Shown here: positions 17,384 through 27,223 of the stretch, one piece after another
Position numbering within the stretch: position 1 is the stretch's first letter
Layout of the letters: every line of letters begins with the position of its first letter
From: Rathayibacter tritici
Lineage (GTDB): Bacteria; Actinomycetota; Actinomycetes; Actinomycetales; Microbacteriaceae
Direction: 5' to 3'
Assembly (NCBI RefSeq): GCF_002932875.1
Contig: NZ_PSWS01000062.1
Coordinates: forward strand, 1 to 64,000
Length of the DNA: 64,000 nt
Notes under the pieces: model-generated
Told to the model about the DNA's origin: nothing
Databases searched by the model: none
What the model saw: the letters and a program-made list of their open reading frames with translations, nothing else
Made by a program: the position numbers and the translations under genes

Positions 17384-18030
17384 TCCCCCGCCTCGGCCGC
17401 CGCGCGCAGCAGCAGCACTGTCGACACGCTGCCCGGATCGCGGTGCCCGATGGCGCGCTCGCCGAGGTAGCTGGCGCGCCCCTTGCGGGCGACCAACGGA
17501 TCGGTGGACTCCGCTCCGCTCTGCGCCGCCTCCGCCGCTGCTGCGAGGACCGCTGCGGGGGATGCTCCGCCGTCGGCCGATGCTGTTGCCGCGTCCACCG
17601 CCGGCGTCCAGGCGTCGATCATCGTCTTGTCGCCCACCTCGGCCTTGCCGCGGAGAACGATGCCGTCCCGCGCCGCCGCTAGCAGCGCCGCGACATCCGC
17701 ACCCTCGAGCACGTCCCGGCCCGCGACCGCGCCGGAGGCCTTCAGGAACGCCGTGCCGAACAGCGGACCGGAGGCACCCCCGACGGTCGAGATGAGCGTC
17801 GTCGCCACCAGCTTCAGCACGTCCGCCGGTGCCGCCGGCTCGGGCGTCGCCGCCAGCTTCGAGACGACGGCCTGGAAACCGCGGTCCATGTTCTCGCCGT
17901 GGTCACCGTCGCCGATCGCTCGGTCGAGCGTGATCAGCTCGACCCGGTGCTCCGCGATCGCCTCGGCGGCGCGACGGATCCACGCCATCGCCCACGCCAC
18001 GTCGAGCCCGGCCCGCTGTGGCTCCTGCAT
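17380..18030 (-). CDS. dhaL: Dihydroxyacetone kinase ADP-binding subunit DhaL
   Basis: 216-aa helical-barrel subunit that holds ADP permanently and passes phosphate to DHA on DhaK. The Mg/ADP site GDGDHGENMDRGF is at about residues 41-53, with GGASGPLFGTAF and the late GERAIGHRDPG conserved. ATG 18030 is chosen for GAGGAGGAG upstream and the usual family N-terminus. It is 65 nt after dhaK and overlaps dhaM. Confidence 0.95.
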   Translation of the reverse strand: MQEPQRAGLDVAWAMAWIRRAAEAIAEHRVELITLDRAIGDGDHGENMDRGFQAVVSKLAATPEPAAPADVLKLVATTLISTVGGASGPLFGTAFLKASGAVAGRDVLEGADVAALLAAARDGIVLRGKAEVGDKTMIDAWTPAVDAATASADGGASPAAVLAAAAEAAQSGAESTDPLVARKGRASYLGERAIGHRDPGSVSTVLLLRAAAEAGE

Positions 18031-18095
18031 CGTCGTCTCCTCCTCGTGCGCCGCCTGTGCGGCCCTGGTCCCGATCACGGTGTGCGCGTCGCCCC

Positions 18096-19097
18096 TCAGC
18101 GTCCCCAGCGCAGCGCCGCGGTCTGCACCGGAGTGTCCCACAGCGCGGTGAGCGCGTCGTCGAGCCTCAGCACCGTCAGCGAGAAGCCCTGCATCTCGAG
18201 CGACGTCGTGTAGTTGCCGACGAGGCTGCGGGTGACGGTGATCCCCTTCTCGGCCAACGCCTCGGCGGCCCGGCGGTAGGCGAGGTAGAGCTCGATCTGC
18301 GGAGTGCCGCCCATTCCGTTCAGCAGGAGCAGCACGTCGTCGCCGGAGGAGAACGGCAGGTCCTCGAGGAGGGGACCGAGGAGACGGTCGACGATGCGGT
18401 CGGCGGGCTCCAGCGCGATCTTCTCGCGGCCGGGCTCCCCGTGGATTCCGATGCCGATCTCGATCTCGTCCTCAGCCAGCTCGAAGCTCGGCTCGCCGGC
18501 GTGCGGCACGATGCACGGAGTGAGGGCGACGCCCATCGAGCGCACGTTCGCGATCACCGACTCGGCGATCGACGCCACCTCCTCGAGCGAGTCGCCCCGC
18601 TCGGCCGCGGCGCCCGCGATCCGCTCGACGAGCACGGTGCCGGCCACGCCGCGGCGGCCCGCCGTGTACAGGGAGTCCTTGACCGCGACATCGTCATCCA
18701 CGATCACACTGCGCACCTCGATCCCCTCAGCGGCGGCCAGGTCGGCCGCGGTCTCGAAGTTCAGGACGTCGCCGGTGTAGTTCTTCACGATGTGCAGCAC
18801 GCCCGCGCCGCCGTCCACGGCCTGCGTCGCCGCGACGATCGGGTCGGGAGTGGGCGAGGTGAAGACGGGGCCGGGCACGGCGGCGTCGAGCATCCCGAAC
18901 CCGACGAAGCCCGCGTGCAACGGCTCGTGCCCGCTGCCGCCTCCACTGACGATGCCGACCTTGCCCGAGCGGGGAGCGTCCGCTCGCACCACGAACAGCG
19001 GATCGGACACCACCCGGACCAGGTCGGCGTGTGCGAGGCCGAAGCCGACCACCGACTCCGTGACGACGTTCTTCGGGTCGTTGATGAGCTTCTTCAT
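18096..19097 (-). CDS. dhaK: Dihydroxyacetone kinase substrate-binding subunit DhaK
   Basis: 333-aa subunit that binds dihydroxyacetone covalently as a hemiaminal. The substrate His219 lies in GIGIHGEPG, and the GGGSGHEP loop at 52-59 contributes to the DHA site. N-terminal [11 protein letters not shown] is canonical. ATG 19097 has GGAGGAG upstream. With DhaL and DhaM this forms a PEP-dependent route of DHA into glycolysis as DHAP; no adjacent regulator (DhaS/DhaR) or glycerol dehydrogenase is seen. Confidence 0.96.
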   Translation of the reverse strand: MKKLINDPKNVVTESVVGFGLAHADLVRVVSDPLFVVRADAPRSGKVGIVSGGGSGHEPLHAGFVGFGMLDAAVPGPVFTSPTPDPIVAATQAVDGGAGVLHIVKNYTGDVLNFETAADLAAAEGIEVRSVIVDDDVAVKDSLYTAGRRGVAGTVLVERIAGAAAERGDSLEEVASIAESVIANVRSMGVALTPCIVPHAGEPSFELAEDEIEIGIGIHGEPGREKIALEPADRIVDRLLGPLLEDLPFSSGDDVLLLLNGMGGTPQIELYLAYRRAAEALAEKGITVTRSLVGNYTTSLEMQGFSLTVLRLDDALTALWDTPVQTAALRWGR

Positions 19098-19168
19098 CGA
19101 GGTCTCCTCCAGCGTCGCGGCCCACACCATCGCGGACAGCATGTCCACGGTACGCCCCGCGCTCGCGC

Positions 19169-20239
19169 CTACGGCAGCGGCAGGACCGCGAGCTGCGTCT
19201 CGTGCACCCACTCGTCGAGCTTGGCCGTGGCGGTACCGGAGTCGACGGCCTCGGCCGCGCGCTCCATCGACGTATGCAGGCGCTCCAGGATAGGCGTGCG
19301 CACTAGATCCGGGTCGCGCGCCAGGTCGAACGCCGCGAGGCCCGCAGCAGCATTCAGCAGCACGATGTCGCGCACCGGGCCGCTGTCGCCGGCGAGCACC
19401 GAGCGCACCACGCTCGCGTTGTAGGCGGCGTCGCGGCCGCGCAGCTCCTCGATCCGCCCGCGGCGCAGCCCGAGGTCGCGGGGGTCGAGGTCGTGCTCGA
19501 CGACCGATCCGCGCGACACCTCCCAGATGTGGCTGTGCCCGGTGGTGGTGAGCTCGTCGAGCCCGTCGTCGCCCCGGAACACTAGAGCCGTCGCCCCACG
19601 GGTCTGGAACACCCCTACGACCAGCGGTACGCGGTCGAGGTGCGCGACCCCGACCGCGGACGCCTCCGGCCGCGCGGGGTTGCAGAGTGGACCGAGAAAG
19701 TTGAACACGGTCGGCACGCCCAACTCAGCGCGGACCGGTCCGGCATGCTGGAAGCCGGGGTGGAAGAGCGAGGCGAAAACGAACGCGATCCCCGTGCGCC
19801 GGAACACCTCAGCGACGCGCTCCGGAGAAAGGGAGAGATCGACTCCGAGGGCTGCGAGCACGTCGGAGGAGCCGGAGGAGGAGGACGCGGCCTTGTTCCC
19901 GTGCTTCACGACGGGCGTCCCCGCCGCGGCCGCGATGATCGACGCTGTCGAGGAGATGTTGACGGTGCCGAAGCGGTCCCCGCCCGTCCCGACGATGTCC
20001 AGCGCCATCGGATCCACATCCAACGGCACGGCGTGATCGAGAATCGCGTCGCGGAAACCGACGATCTCGTCGACCGTCTCGCCCTTCGCGCGAAGCGCCA
20101 CCAGCAGCCCTGCGAGCTGCGCCGGGGTGGCCGCGCCCTCCATCACCTGCTCCATCGCCCACGTCGCCTCGGAGACGCTCAGATCGGAGGACTCGAGGAG
20201 TGCGCTGAGAACGTGCGGCCAGGACAGGGTTTCCGACAT
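19169..20239 (-). CDS. trpD: Anthranilate phosphoribosyltransferase
   Basis: 356-aa TrpD, transferring phosphoribosyl from PRPP to anthranilate in tryptophan synthesis. It shows the PRPP site [21 protein letters not shown] loop, [18 protein letters not shown], and [14 protein letters not shown] 20239 has GGGAG upstream and fits the family length. It stands outside any trp operon here and is divergent from ctaE, with 77 bp between the start codons; a CATAAT box lies within the shared region. Confidence 0.95.
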   Translation of the reverse strand: MSETLSWPHVLSALLESSDLSVSEATWAMEQVMEGAATPAQLAGLLVALRAKGETVDEIVGFRDAILDHAVPLDVDPMALDIVGTGGDRFGTVNISSTASIIAAAAGTPVVKHGNKAASSSSGSSDVLAALGVDLSLSPERVAEVFRRTGIAFVFASLFHPGFQHAGPVRAELGVPTVFNFLGPLCNPARPEASAVGVAHLDRVPLVVGVFQTRGATALVFRGDDGLDELTTTGHSHIWEVSRGSVVEHDLDPRDLGLRRGRIEELRGRDAAYNASVVRSVLAGDSGPVRDIVLLNAAAGLAAFDLARDPDLVRTPILERLHTSMERAAEAVDSGTATAKLDEWVHETQLAVLPLP

Positions 20240-20303
20240 GGCTCCCAGATTATGCGACGAGGATCGCCTCCCGGCTAGTGCGAGTTCGGCGCCGTGCATC
20301 GGC

Positions 20304-20316
20304 CATAATGGTCTGT
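20304..20316 (+). promoter_or_regulatory. -10 box predicting leaderless ctaE start
   Basis: CATAAT at 20304-20309 ends 7 nt before GTG 20317. The family N-terminus also begins at this GTG, supporting a leaderless message for the ctaE-qcrCAB operon. Confidence 0.45.
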
Positions 20317-20946
20317 GTGACGAGCACCTCTCTCTCCCCCACGGCCACCGCGCCCGTAGTGAACCGACCCAACCCGGTCGCGGTCGGAACGATCGTCTGG
20401 CTGGGTAGTGAGGTCATGTTCTTCGCGGGCCTCTTCGCGATCTACTTCACCCTGCGCAGCACCTCCCCCGAGCTCTGGGCTGCCGAGACACAGATCCTCA
20501 ACGTGCCCTACGCGGGCGTGAACACGGTGATCCTCGTGGCCTCCTCCTTCAGCTGCCAGTTCGGCGTGTTCGCCGCCGAGCGGCTTCAGCCGCGCGCGAC
20601 GGGCCTCAGCCCGTTCAAGTGGGGCATGGTCGAGTGGTTCTTCCTCACCTACGCCCTTGGCGCCGTCTTCGTCTCGGGCCAGGTCCTCGAGTACGCGACC
20701 CTCGTCTCCGAGGGCGTCACCCTCTCCAGCAACGCCTACGGCTCCGCCTTCTACCTCACGACCGGCTTCCACGCCCTGCATGTCACCGGCGGCCTCCTCG
20801 CGTTCCTCCTCGTGATCGGTCGCGGCTTCGCGGTCAAGAACTTCGGCCACAAGGAGGCGACGAGCGCCATCGTCGTCTCGTACTACTGGCACTTCGTCGA
20901 CGTCGTCTGGGTCGGCCTCTTCGCCGTCATCTACTTCCTCAAGTGA
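20317..20946 (+). CDS. ctaE: Cytochrome c oxidase subunit III
   Basis: 209-aa membrane subunit of aa3-type cytochrome oxidase with five predicted helices. [24 protein letters not shown] and the late [11 protein letters not shown] and [12 protein letters not shown] are diagnostic. GTG 20317 matches the start seen in other actinobacterial CtaE proteins and follows a -10 box directly; ATG 20308 is an alternative. First gene of ctaE-qcrC-qcrA-qcrB, joining oxidase subunit III to the bcc complex in one operon. Confidence 0.95.
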   Translation: MTSTSLSPTATAPVVNRPNPVAVGTIVWLGSEVMFFAGLFAIYFTLRSTSPELWAAETQILNVPYAGVNTVILVASSFSCQFGVFAAERLQPRATGLSPFKWGMVEWFFLTYALGAVFVSGQVLEYATLVSEGVTLSSNAYGSAFYLTTGFHALHVTGGLLAFLLVIGRGFAVKNFGHKEATSAIVVSYYWHFVDVVWVGLFAVIYFLK

Positions 20947-20999
20947 TGCGCTCGCCGATGTCCCACTCCACTCCCGACCCCCGCAGGAAGGACGCCTCG

Positions 21000-21806
21000 A
21001 TGGCCTCCCCGAAGACGAAGAGCCGAGCCAAGAAGGGTCGCCGTCACCCGCTCGCGACCCTGGCCCTGATCGCCATCGGCCTCGGGCTCACCGGCGGAAC
21101 CTACGCGGCTGTCGGCGTCGCCACGTCGGCGTCGGCGGAGACCTCGTCCACCAGTCAGCAGACGATCGACGAGGGCTCCAAGCTCTTCGCCGCCAACTGC
21201 GCTACCTGCCACGGCCTCGATGCCGCGGGCACCGACAACGCTCCCTCGCTGATCGGCGTGGGCGCCGCATCCGTCGACTTCCAGGTCGGCACGGGCCGCA
21301 TGCCCATGCAGATGCACGGCCCGCAGGCGCTCGAGAAGCCGGTCCAGTTCACCGACGAGCAGGTCGGCGAGCTCGCCGCCTACGTCGCATCGCTCGCGCC
21401 TGGCCCCGCAATCCCCGAGGGCGAGGTCCTCGACGGGCAGGGCGACTCCGCCAACGGCGCCGAAGGGTTCCGGATCAACTGCGCGATGTGCCACAACGTC
21501 GCGGGAGTCGGCGGCGCGCTCACCGGTGGCAAGTTCGCTCCCCAGCTGACCGGAGTGACCGAGGCGCACATCTACGAGGCGATGGTCACCGGCCCGCAGA
21601 ACATGCCGGTCTTCAACGACCTGAACATCTCGCCCGAGGACAAGCGCGACATCATCTCGTACCTCAAGTACATCGAGGCCAACCCGTCCCCGGGCGGCTT
21701 CGCGCTCGGCTCCCTCGGGCCGGTGGCGGAGGGCCTGTTCCTCTGGATCTTCGGCCTCGGAGCCATCGTGGCGCTGACGGTGTGGATCACCGCACGATCC
21801 AATTAG
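21000..21806 (+). CDS. qcrC: Dihaem cytochrome c subunit of bcc complex
   Basis: 268-aa cytochrome cc subunit that carries electrons from the Rieske/cytochrome b part straight to the oxidase, replacing soluble cytochrome c in actinobacteria. An N-terminal signal/anchor helix (about 17-40), two haem sites CATCH (67-71) and CAMCH (161-165), and a C-terminal membrane helix (about 240-262) are visible. ATG 21000 is preferred because AGGAAGGA precedes it; an ATG overlapping the ctaE stop at 20946 is possible but lacks a ribosome-binding site. Confidence 0.95.
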   Translation: MASPKTKSRAKKGRRHPLATLALIAIGLGLTGGTYAAVGVATSASAETSSTSQQTIDEGSKLFAANCATCHGLDAAGTDNAPSLIGVGAASVDFQVGTGRMPMQMHGPQALEKPVQFTDEQVGELAAYVASLAPGPAIPEGEVLDGQGDSANGAEGFRINCAMCHNVAGVGGALTGGKFAPQLTGVTEAHIYEAMVTGPQNMPVFNDLNISPEDKRDIISYLKYIEANPSPGGFALGSLGPVAEGLFLWIFGLGAIVALTVWITARSN

Positions 21807-21881
21807 ACGAGCGCAGCGCCCTGACGGGCGCGACTGACCCACGGCACCGGCTGGTGTCGACACGGCGTGAAAAGGAGAACC

Positions 21882-22940
21882 ATGGCAGAGCACGATGAGG
21901 GTGGCACGGACCTCGCCACCTCGTCGGCCACCGGGCACGGGACGGCACCGGCCGGCACCGCGGTCGTGACGCGGGACCGCGTCCAGGACCCGGGCCTCCC
22001 GCCGCACCGCCCCCGGATGACCGACCTCGACCCCAGGGTCGAGAAGCGTGCCGAGCGCACGGTGTACACGCTCTTCTACCTCTCCTTCGCGGGATCGATT
22101 TTCGCGGTTGCCGCCTATATGGCGTTTCCGATCACGGAGGACGTCGCGTCGGTCCGGTTGAACACGCTGTTCATCGGCCTGGGCATGTCTCTCGCGCTCC
22201 TGGGCATTGGCATCGCCGCCGTCCACTGGGGTAAGCAGCTGATGTCGGACCACGAGGGCATCGACATCCGCCACCCCGTCCGTAGCGCGGAACCCACCCG
22301 CGCTCGTGCTCTCGAGATCTTCGACCAGTCCGACAAGGAGTCCGGCTTCGGCCGCCGCTCGCTCGTCCGCAACAGCCTGATCGCCTCCCTCGTCGTGTTC
22401 CCCCTGCCCGCCGTGATCCTGTTCCGGGGCCTCGGCCCGCAGGACCAGAACCCCGTCGACCTCCTCAAGACCACACTGTGGCGAGAGGGCACGAGGCTCA
22501 CCCTGGACCCTTCGGGAGCGCCGATCCTCGCATCGGACGTCACCCTGGGATCCGCCTTCCACGTCATCCCGGAGGGCCTCGAGGACGCCGAAGGCAAGCT
22601 GGAGGAGAAGGCCAAGGCCGCTGTCCTCCTGATGCGCCTGAAGCCGGAGGACCTCATCGTCAGTGAGGGTCGCGAGACCTGGAACTACGACGGAATCGTC
22701 GCCTACTCCAAGATCTGCACGCACGTCGGTTGCCCTGTGGCGCTGTACGAGCAGCAGACCCACCACCTGCTGTGCCCGTGCCACCAGTCGCAATTCGACA
22801 TCACGCGCGAGGCCGCCGTCATTTTCGGCCCGGCGAAGCGTCCGCTTCCACAGCTCCCCATCACCGTCGACGCCGAGGGTTACCTGGTCGCCAGAAGCGA
22901 CTTCACGGAGCCCGTCGGTCCGTCCTTCTGGGAGCGATGA
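21882..22940 (+). CDS. qcrA: Rieske iron-sulphur subunit of bcc complex
   Basis: 352-aa menaquinol:cytochrome c reductase Rieske protein with three transmembrane helices (about 62-82, 94-114, 162-182), as is typical for actinobacteria. The 2Fe-2S cluster ligands are Cys279/His281 (CTHVGC) and Cys298/His301 (CPCHQS), with Cys284 and Cys300 as the disulphide. AAAAGGAG lies before ATG 21882. The stop overlaps the qcrB start (ATGA). Confidence 0.97.
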   Translation: MAEHDEGGTDLATSSATGHGTAPAGTAVVTRDRVQDPGLPPHRPRMTDLDPRVEKRAERTVYTLFYLSFAGSIFAVAAYMAFPITEDVASVRLNTLFIGLGMSLALLGIGIAAVHWGKQLMSDHEGIDIRHPVRSAEPTRARALEIFDQSDKESGFGRRSLVRNSLIASLVVFPLPAVILFRGLGPQDQNPVDLLKTTLWREGTRLTLDPSGAPILASDVTLGSAFHVIPEGLEDAEGKLEEKAKAAVLLMRLKPEDLIVSEGRETWNYDGIVAYSKICTHVGCPVALYEQQTHHLLCPCHQSQFDITREAAVIFGPAKRPLPQLPITVDAEGYLVARSDFTEPVGPSFWER

Positions 22941-24601
22941 CTCACATGTCCACCACCACCCCCTCACGCCCCTCGAGTTCCCCCACGGAGCCCGAGGACG
23001 GCGTCATTCTCGGATCCGGCACGTTCCAGAAGGGCTATGTCGGAGCGGCGTCGAACTACATCGACGAACGCACGAGCATCTCAGCGGTCGTCAAGGAGTT
23101 CGGTCGGAAGATCTTCCCCGACCACTGGTCCTTCCTCCTCGGCGAGGTTGCGCTCTACAGCTTCGTCATTATCCTGCTGTCGGGCACCTTCCTCACCTTC
23201 TTCTTCCAGGCCTCGATGGTCGAGACGCACTACGAGGGCAGTTATCTGCCCCTCAAGGGCATCGAGATGTCGGCGGCCATGTCCTCCTCGCTGGACATCT
23301 CGTTCGACGTTCGCGGCGGCCTGCTGATGCGGCAGATCCACCACTGGGCGGCGCTGCTGTTCGTGGCCTCGATCGGTTTGCACATGCTGCGCATCTTCTT
23401 CACCGGTGCGTTCCGCAAGCCGCGCGAGCTGAACTGGGTGATCGGCTTCGTCCTGTTCATCCTCGCGATGGCCGAGGGCTTTACCGGCTACTCCCTCCCG
23501 GACGACCTGCTCTCGGGCAACGGCCTGCGCATCATCGACGGCATGGTCAAGGGCATCCCGATCGTGGGCACCTGGATCTCGTTCCTGCTTTTCGGCGGCG
23601 AGTTCCCGGGAACCGACATCGTCGGCCGCCTCTACACCCTGCACATCCTGCTGCTGCCGGCGCTGGTGCTCGCGTTTATCGCCCTGCACCTCGTGTTCGT
23701 AGTCGTCCACAAGCACACCCAGTTCCCCGGAGCGGGCAAGACGGAGCAGAACGTCGTCGGCTACCCGGTGTTGCCGGTCTACGCCGCCAAGGCCGGTGGA
23801 TTCTTCTTCATCGTCTTCGGCGTCGTCGTCCTCATCGCGTCGCTGTTCACGATCAACCCGATCTGGAACTACGGCCCGTACGACCCCTCCCCCGTCTCCG
23901 CGGGAACCCAGCCCGACTGGTACATCGGCTTCGCCGACGGTGCCCTGCGTCTGGTCCCGCCGGGACTCGAGTGGGCCATCCCCGGCATCGGAACCCTGTC
24001 GTTCAACATTCTGATTCCGCTGGTCGGTCTCGGACTGTTCATCGCCGTGGTGATGCTGTACCCGTTCCTCGAGGCGTGGATCACCGGTGACAAGCGCGAG
24101 CACCACCTGCTCGACCGCCCGCGCAACGCCGCGACCCGCACGGCGATCGGTGCCGCTGGAGTCAGCTTCTACGCCGTCCTCTGGGCTGCTGCGTCGTCCG
24201 ACCTCATCGCGACCCACTTCCACCTCACGATGGAGGGAGTGATTCACGGCCTGCAGTTCCTGCTGATCGCGGGACCGTTCATCGCCTACTTCATCACCAA
24301 GCGCATCTGCCTCGCGTTGCAGAAGAAGGACCGCGAGATTGCGCTGCACGGCTTCGAGTCGGGACGCATCGTCCGCCTCCCGGGTGGCGAGTTCATCGAG
24401 GTCCACCAGCAGCTCGACGAGTACGAGCGCTGGAAGCTGGTTGGTCAGGACGAGTACGAGCCGCTGATGATCCGCCCGGACTCGCGTGGACGCATCACCG
24501 CCCCGCAGCGCGTGCGTGCGGGACTGTCCCGCTGGTTCTTCGAGGACCGGATCACCCCCGTCACTCAGAAGGAACTCGAGAGCTCGCACAGCGAGCACTG
24601 A
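22937..24601 (+). CDS. qcrB: Cytochrome b subunit of bcc complex
   Basis: 554-aa integral membrane subunit that oxidises menaquinol at the Qo site. Haem-ligand histidines lie in RQIHHWAALLFVASIGLHML and YTLHILLLPALVLAFIALHL. The Qo motif reads PDWY, the usual actinobacterial form of PEWY. A long hydrophilic C-terminal tail (about 445-554) is characteristic of the actinobacterial supercomplex. ATG 22937 overlaps the qcrA stop by ATGA and has GGAG upstream; an ATG at 22946 is an alternative. Confidence 0.96.
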   Translation: MTHMSTTTPSRPSSSPTEPEDGVILGSGTFQKGYVGAASNYIDERTSISAVVKEFGRKIFPDHWSFLLGEVALYSFVIILLSGTFLTFFFQASMVETHYEGSYLPLKGIEMSAAMSSSLDISFDVRGGLLMRQIHHWAALLFVASIGLHMLRIFFTGAFRKPRELNWVIGFVLFILAMAEGFTGYSLPDDLLSGNGLRIIDGMVKGIPIVGTWISFLLFGGEFPGTDIVGRLYTLHILLLPALVLAFIALHLVFVVVHKHTQFPGAGKTEQNVVGYPVLPVYAAKAGGFFFIVFGVVVLIASLFTINPIWNYGPYDPSPVSAGTQPDWYIGFADGALRLVPPGLEWAIPGIGTLSFNILIPLVGLGLFIAVVMLYPFLEAWITGDKREHHLLDRPRNAATRTAIGAAGVSFYAVLWAAASSDLIATHFHLTMEGVIHGLQFLLIAGPFIAYFITKRICLALQKKDREIALHGFESGRIVRLPGGEFIEVHQQLDEYERWKLVGQDEYEPLMIRPDSRGRITAPQRVRAGLSRWFFEDRITPVTQKELESSHSEH

Positions 24602-24613
24602 CCCTCCCTCATC

Positions 24614-24647
24614 GAAGGGCCCGGACGTTCATTCGTCCGGGCCCTTC
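24614..24647 (+). terminator. Terminator of ctaE-qcrCAB
   Basis: Perfect 14-bp stem GAAGGGCCCGGACG with its complement and a 6-nt loop TTCATT, 13 nt after the qcrB stop. The downstream T-run is weak. Confidence 0.88.
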
Positions 24648-24731
24648 GTCGTTCCCGGGCGAGGGATCGGTGGACGTGTTCGATCTCTTCCCGGAGTCTG
24701 CGGGCGCCTGGGGGCGGGACGTCGTCGGGTG

Positions 24732-24850
24732 ATGTGGCAGGGCGATCGTGCGGCGCAGCCCGCCGGTCGAGGTGATGGCTGTTTCGTCCTCGTGGACCTC
24801 GGCGCGAGGGACTCGGGAGCGGTCATCGATGACGGCGTGCACGACCTCGG
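24732..24850 (-). pseudogene. IS481-like transposase fragment
   Basis: A minus-strand frame reads VVHAVIDDRSRVPRAEVHEDE followed by TGGLRRTIAL, close to the IS481 integrase pattern around the first catalytic Asp (V-H-x-A-x-DD-H-S-R-x-x-Y-A-E-x, then FLRRAV). Only about 40 residues are recognisable. The preceding ~100 codons are Arg/Pro-rich and no inverted repeats were found, so this is an old decayed insertion. It lies in the 470-bp gap between the convergent qcr and cta operons (24602-25071), which otherwise holds only terminators. Confidence 0.5.
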
Positions 24851-25013
24851 GCGGTGCGCGACGCGTGCCGGTCGTGCACAGGGGGGCGGCTCGAGGATCT
24901 GGGCGGCGAGGAGCCGGTCTCCGCGGGGCGCCGTCAAGACCCGCATCGAGCCCCAAGCTCAGTCGCCCCCTCAGCGAGCACGGGCGTGTCCCACCCGCAC
25001 CGGGGTATGCGAA

Positions 25014-25056
25014 AGGGCCGGGTGCCCGAAGCCGAAGCCCTCGTGCGCCCGGCCCT
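25014..25056 (-). terminator. Terminator of ctaC-ctaD-ctaF
   Basis: Stem AGGGCCGGGTGC (25014-25025) pairs with 25045-25056 with a single non-Watson-Crick position and a 19-nt loop. It lies 15 bases after the ctaF stop on the minus strand and is followed there by TTTC. Confidence 0.65.
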
Positions 25057-25071
25057 CGGCCGAGAAATGCC

Positions 25072-25488
25072 TTAGCGGGCGAAGTACCCGCGGTAATACT
25101 CGTACACCCAGCCGGCGATCGCGACGAGGAAGAGACCGACCGCGATGTAGGTGATCCAGAAGCCGACGGCAAGGCCGAGGAAGCCCAGAGCTGCGGAGCC
25201 GCCGAGGATCAGCGGCCACCAGCTCCACGGACTGAAGAAGCCCAGTTCGGGGTCTCCGTCATCGATGTCGGCGTCGAGGCGATCCTCGGGCAGCTCCGCG
25301 CCCTGCGCCTGATGCACGCGGCCGACATAGAACGCGATGAACGCACCCAGCACGGCCGAGAGACCAATCGCGACTGCGCCTACCCACTCCACCTGGCCCG
25401 TGTCCAGCAGGGACCAGACGATATAGGTGACGTCGGCGACAAGGAAGAAGCCCGCGAGGAGCCAGAACAGATTGACGTTGGCGCGCAT
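25072..25488 (-). CDS. ctaF: Cytochrome c oxidase subunit IV, actinobacterial
   Basis: 138-aa small subunit of the actinobacterial aa3 oxidase with four hydrophobic segments and a conserved middle loop (FFSPWSWWPL). It stabilises the oxidase within the bcc-aa3 supercomplex; no catalytic residues are expected. The ATG lies 4 nt after the ctaD stop, so it is translated with it. Last gene of ctaC-ctaD-ctaF. Confidence 0.95.
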   Translation of the reverse strand: MRANVNLFWLLAGFFLVADVTYIVWSLLDTGQVEWVGAVAIGLSAVLGAFIAFYVGRVHQAQGAELPEDRLDADIDDGDPELGFFSPWSWWPLILGGSAALGFLGLAVGFWITYIAVGLFLVAIAGWVYEYYRGYFAR

Positions 25489-25492
25489 AGCC

Positions 25493-27217
25493 CTACTTCA
25501 CCATGCCTTCGGACTTGTCGTACGTGGGGGCGTCCGGGGCGTCCTTCGCCGGACCGATGCCGACGGGGATACCGGCCTCGGGGTGGTTCAGGTCGAACGC
25601 CGGAGCCTCGCTGCGAATGCGCGGGATCGAGGTGAAGTTGTGGCGGGGCGGGGGGCACGAGGTCGCCCACTCCAGCGACCGTGAGAAGCCCCACGGGTCA
25701 TTCACCGTCACCTTGGGCGCCGTGCGGGCTGTGATGTACACGTTCAAGAAGAACGGGATCAGCGAGACCGCAAGAATCATCGCTCCGACCGTGGACAGCT
25801 GGTTCATCCAGGTGAAGCCGTCCTCGGGCAGATAGCTGGCATAGCGGCGGGGCATGCCCATGACGCCGAGCCAGTGCTGGATGAGGAACGTGGTGTGGAA
25901 GCCGATGAACAGGAGCCAGAAGTGCCACTTGCCCAGCGTCTCGTTGAGCATCTTTCCGGTCCACTTGGGCCACCAGAAGTAGAAGCCCGAGAACATTGCG
26001 AAGACGACGGTGCCGAAGACGACGTAGTGGAAGTGCGCCACCACGAAGTAGGAGTCGGACACGTGGAAGTCCAGCGGGGGCGACGCGAGGATAACGCCGG
26101 TGAGGCCGCCAAAGGTGAAGGTGACCAGGAAGCCGATCGCCCAGATCATCGGCGTCTCGAAGGTCACCGAGCCGCGCCACATCGTGCCGACCCAGTTGAA
26201 GATCTTCACGCCGGTCGGCACCGCGATCAGCATCGTCATCAGCGAGAAGAACGGCAGCAGGACCGAGCCGGTGACGTACATGTGGTGGGCCCACACCGTC
26301 ACGGAGAGAGCGGCGATGGAGATCGTCGCGTAGATCAGCGTCTTGTAGCCGAAGATCGGCTTGCGGCTGAAGACCGGGAACACCTCCGACACGATGCCGA
26401 AGAACGGCAGCGCGATGATGTACACCTCGGGGTGGCCGAAGAACCAGAACAGGTGCTGCCAGAGCAGGACTCCGCCATTGGCCGCGTCGTAGATGTGCGC
26501 GTCGAAGACGCGGTCGGCACCGAGGGCGAACATCGCGGCGGCGAGCACCGGGAAGGCGAGCAGCACCAGGATCGAGGTCACCAGGATGTTCCAGGTGAAG
26601 ATCGGCATGCGGAACATGGTCATGCCCGGAGCGCGCATCGTGATGACCGTGGTGATGAAGTTCACCGCACCGAGAATCGTGCCGAAGCCCGAGAGAGCGA
26701 GGCCGAACACCCAGAGGTTGCCGCCCAACCCCGGCGAGAACGTCGTACTGGACAGGGGCGCGTAGGCGAACCATCCGAACGAGGCCGCACCCTGCGGGGT
26801 GATGAAGCCTGCGACAGCGATCAGCGAGCCGAAGCTGTAGAGCCAGTATGCGAACGCGTTCAAGCGCGGGAACGCGACGTCGGGGGCGCCGATCTGCAAC
26901 GGCATCAAGACGTTGGCGAACCCGGCGAACAACGGCGTCGCGAACATCAGCAGCATGATCGTGCCGTGCATCGTGAACAACTGGTTGTACTGCTCGCGCG
27001 TCTCGACCACATTCAGGCCGGGCTCGAACAGCTGGGCGCGGATGACCAGCGCCATCACGCCCGCGATGCAGAAGTAGATGAACGACGTGATCAGGTACAT
27101 GTACCCGATGACCTTGTGGTCGGTCGACGTCATCCAGCGGACGAGGACGTTCGCCTTGCGCTGGACCGGCGGCGTGCCGGTCGTGCGCGTCGGGCGGGGT
27201 GCTGTGGCGGTGCTCAT
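25493..27217 (-). CDS. ctaD: Cytochrome c oxidase subunit I
   Basis: 574-aa catalytic subunit reducing oxygen to water at the haem a3-CuB centre. It has twelve helices, with [10 protein letters not shown] (haem a ligand region), [12 protein letters not shown] (CuB His cross-linked to Tyr), WAHHMYVTG (two CuB histidines) and [11 protein letters not shown] (haem ligands). All metal ligands are present. It starts at ATG 27217, 6 nt after the ctaC stop. Confidence 0.98.
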   Translation of the reverse strand: MSTATAPRPTRTTGTPPVQRKANVLVRWMTSTDHKVIGYMYLITSFIYFCIAGVMALVIRAQLFEPGLNVVETREQYNQLFTMHGTIMLLMFATPLFAGFANVLMPLQIGAPDVAFPRLNAFAYWLYSFGSLIAVAGFITPQGAASFGWFAYAPLSSTTFSPGLGGNLWVFGLALSGFGTILGAVNFITTVITMRAPGMTMFRMPIFTWNILVTSILVLLAFPVLAAAMFALGADRVFDAHIYDAANGGVLLWQHLFWFFGHPEVYIIALPFFGIVSEVFPVFSRKPIFGYKTLIYATISIAALSVTVWAHHMYVTGSVLLPFFSLMTMLIAVPTGVKIFNWVGTMWRGSVTFETPMIWAIGFLVTFTFGGLTGVILASPPLDFHVSDSYFVVAHFHYVVFGTVVFAMFSGFYFWWPKWTGKMLNETLGKWHFWLLFIGFHTTFLIQHWLGVMGMPRRYASYLPEDGFTWMNQLSTVGAMILAVSLIPFFLNVYITARTAPKVTVNDPWGFSRSLEWATSCPPPRHNFTSIPRIRSEAPAFDLNHPEAGIPVGIGPAKDAPDAPTYDKSEGMVK

Positions 27218-27223
27218 GCTCCC

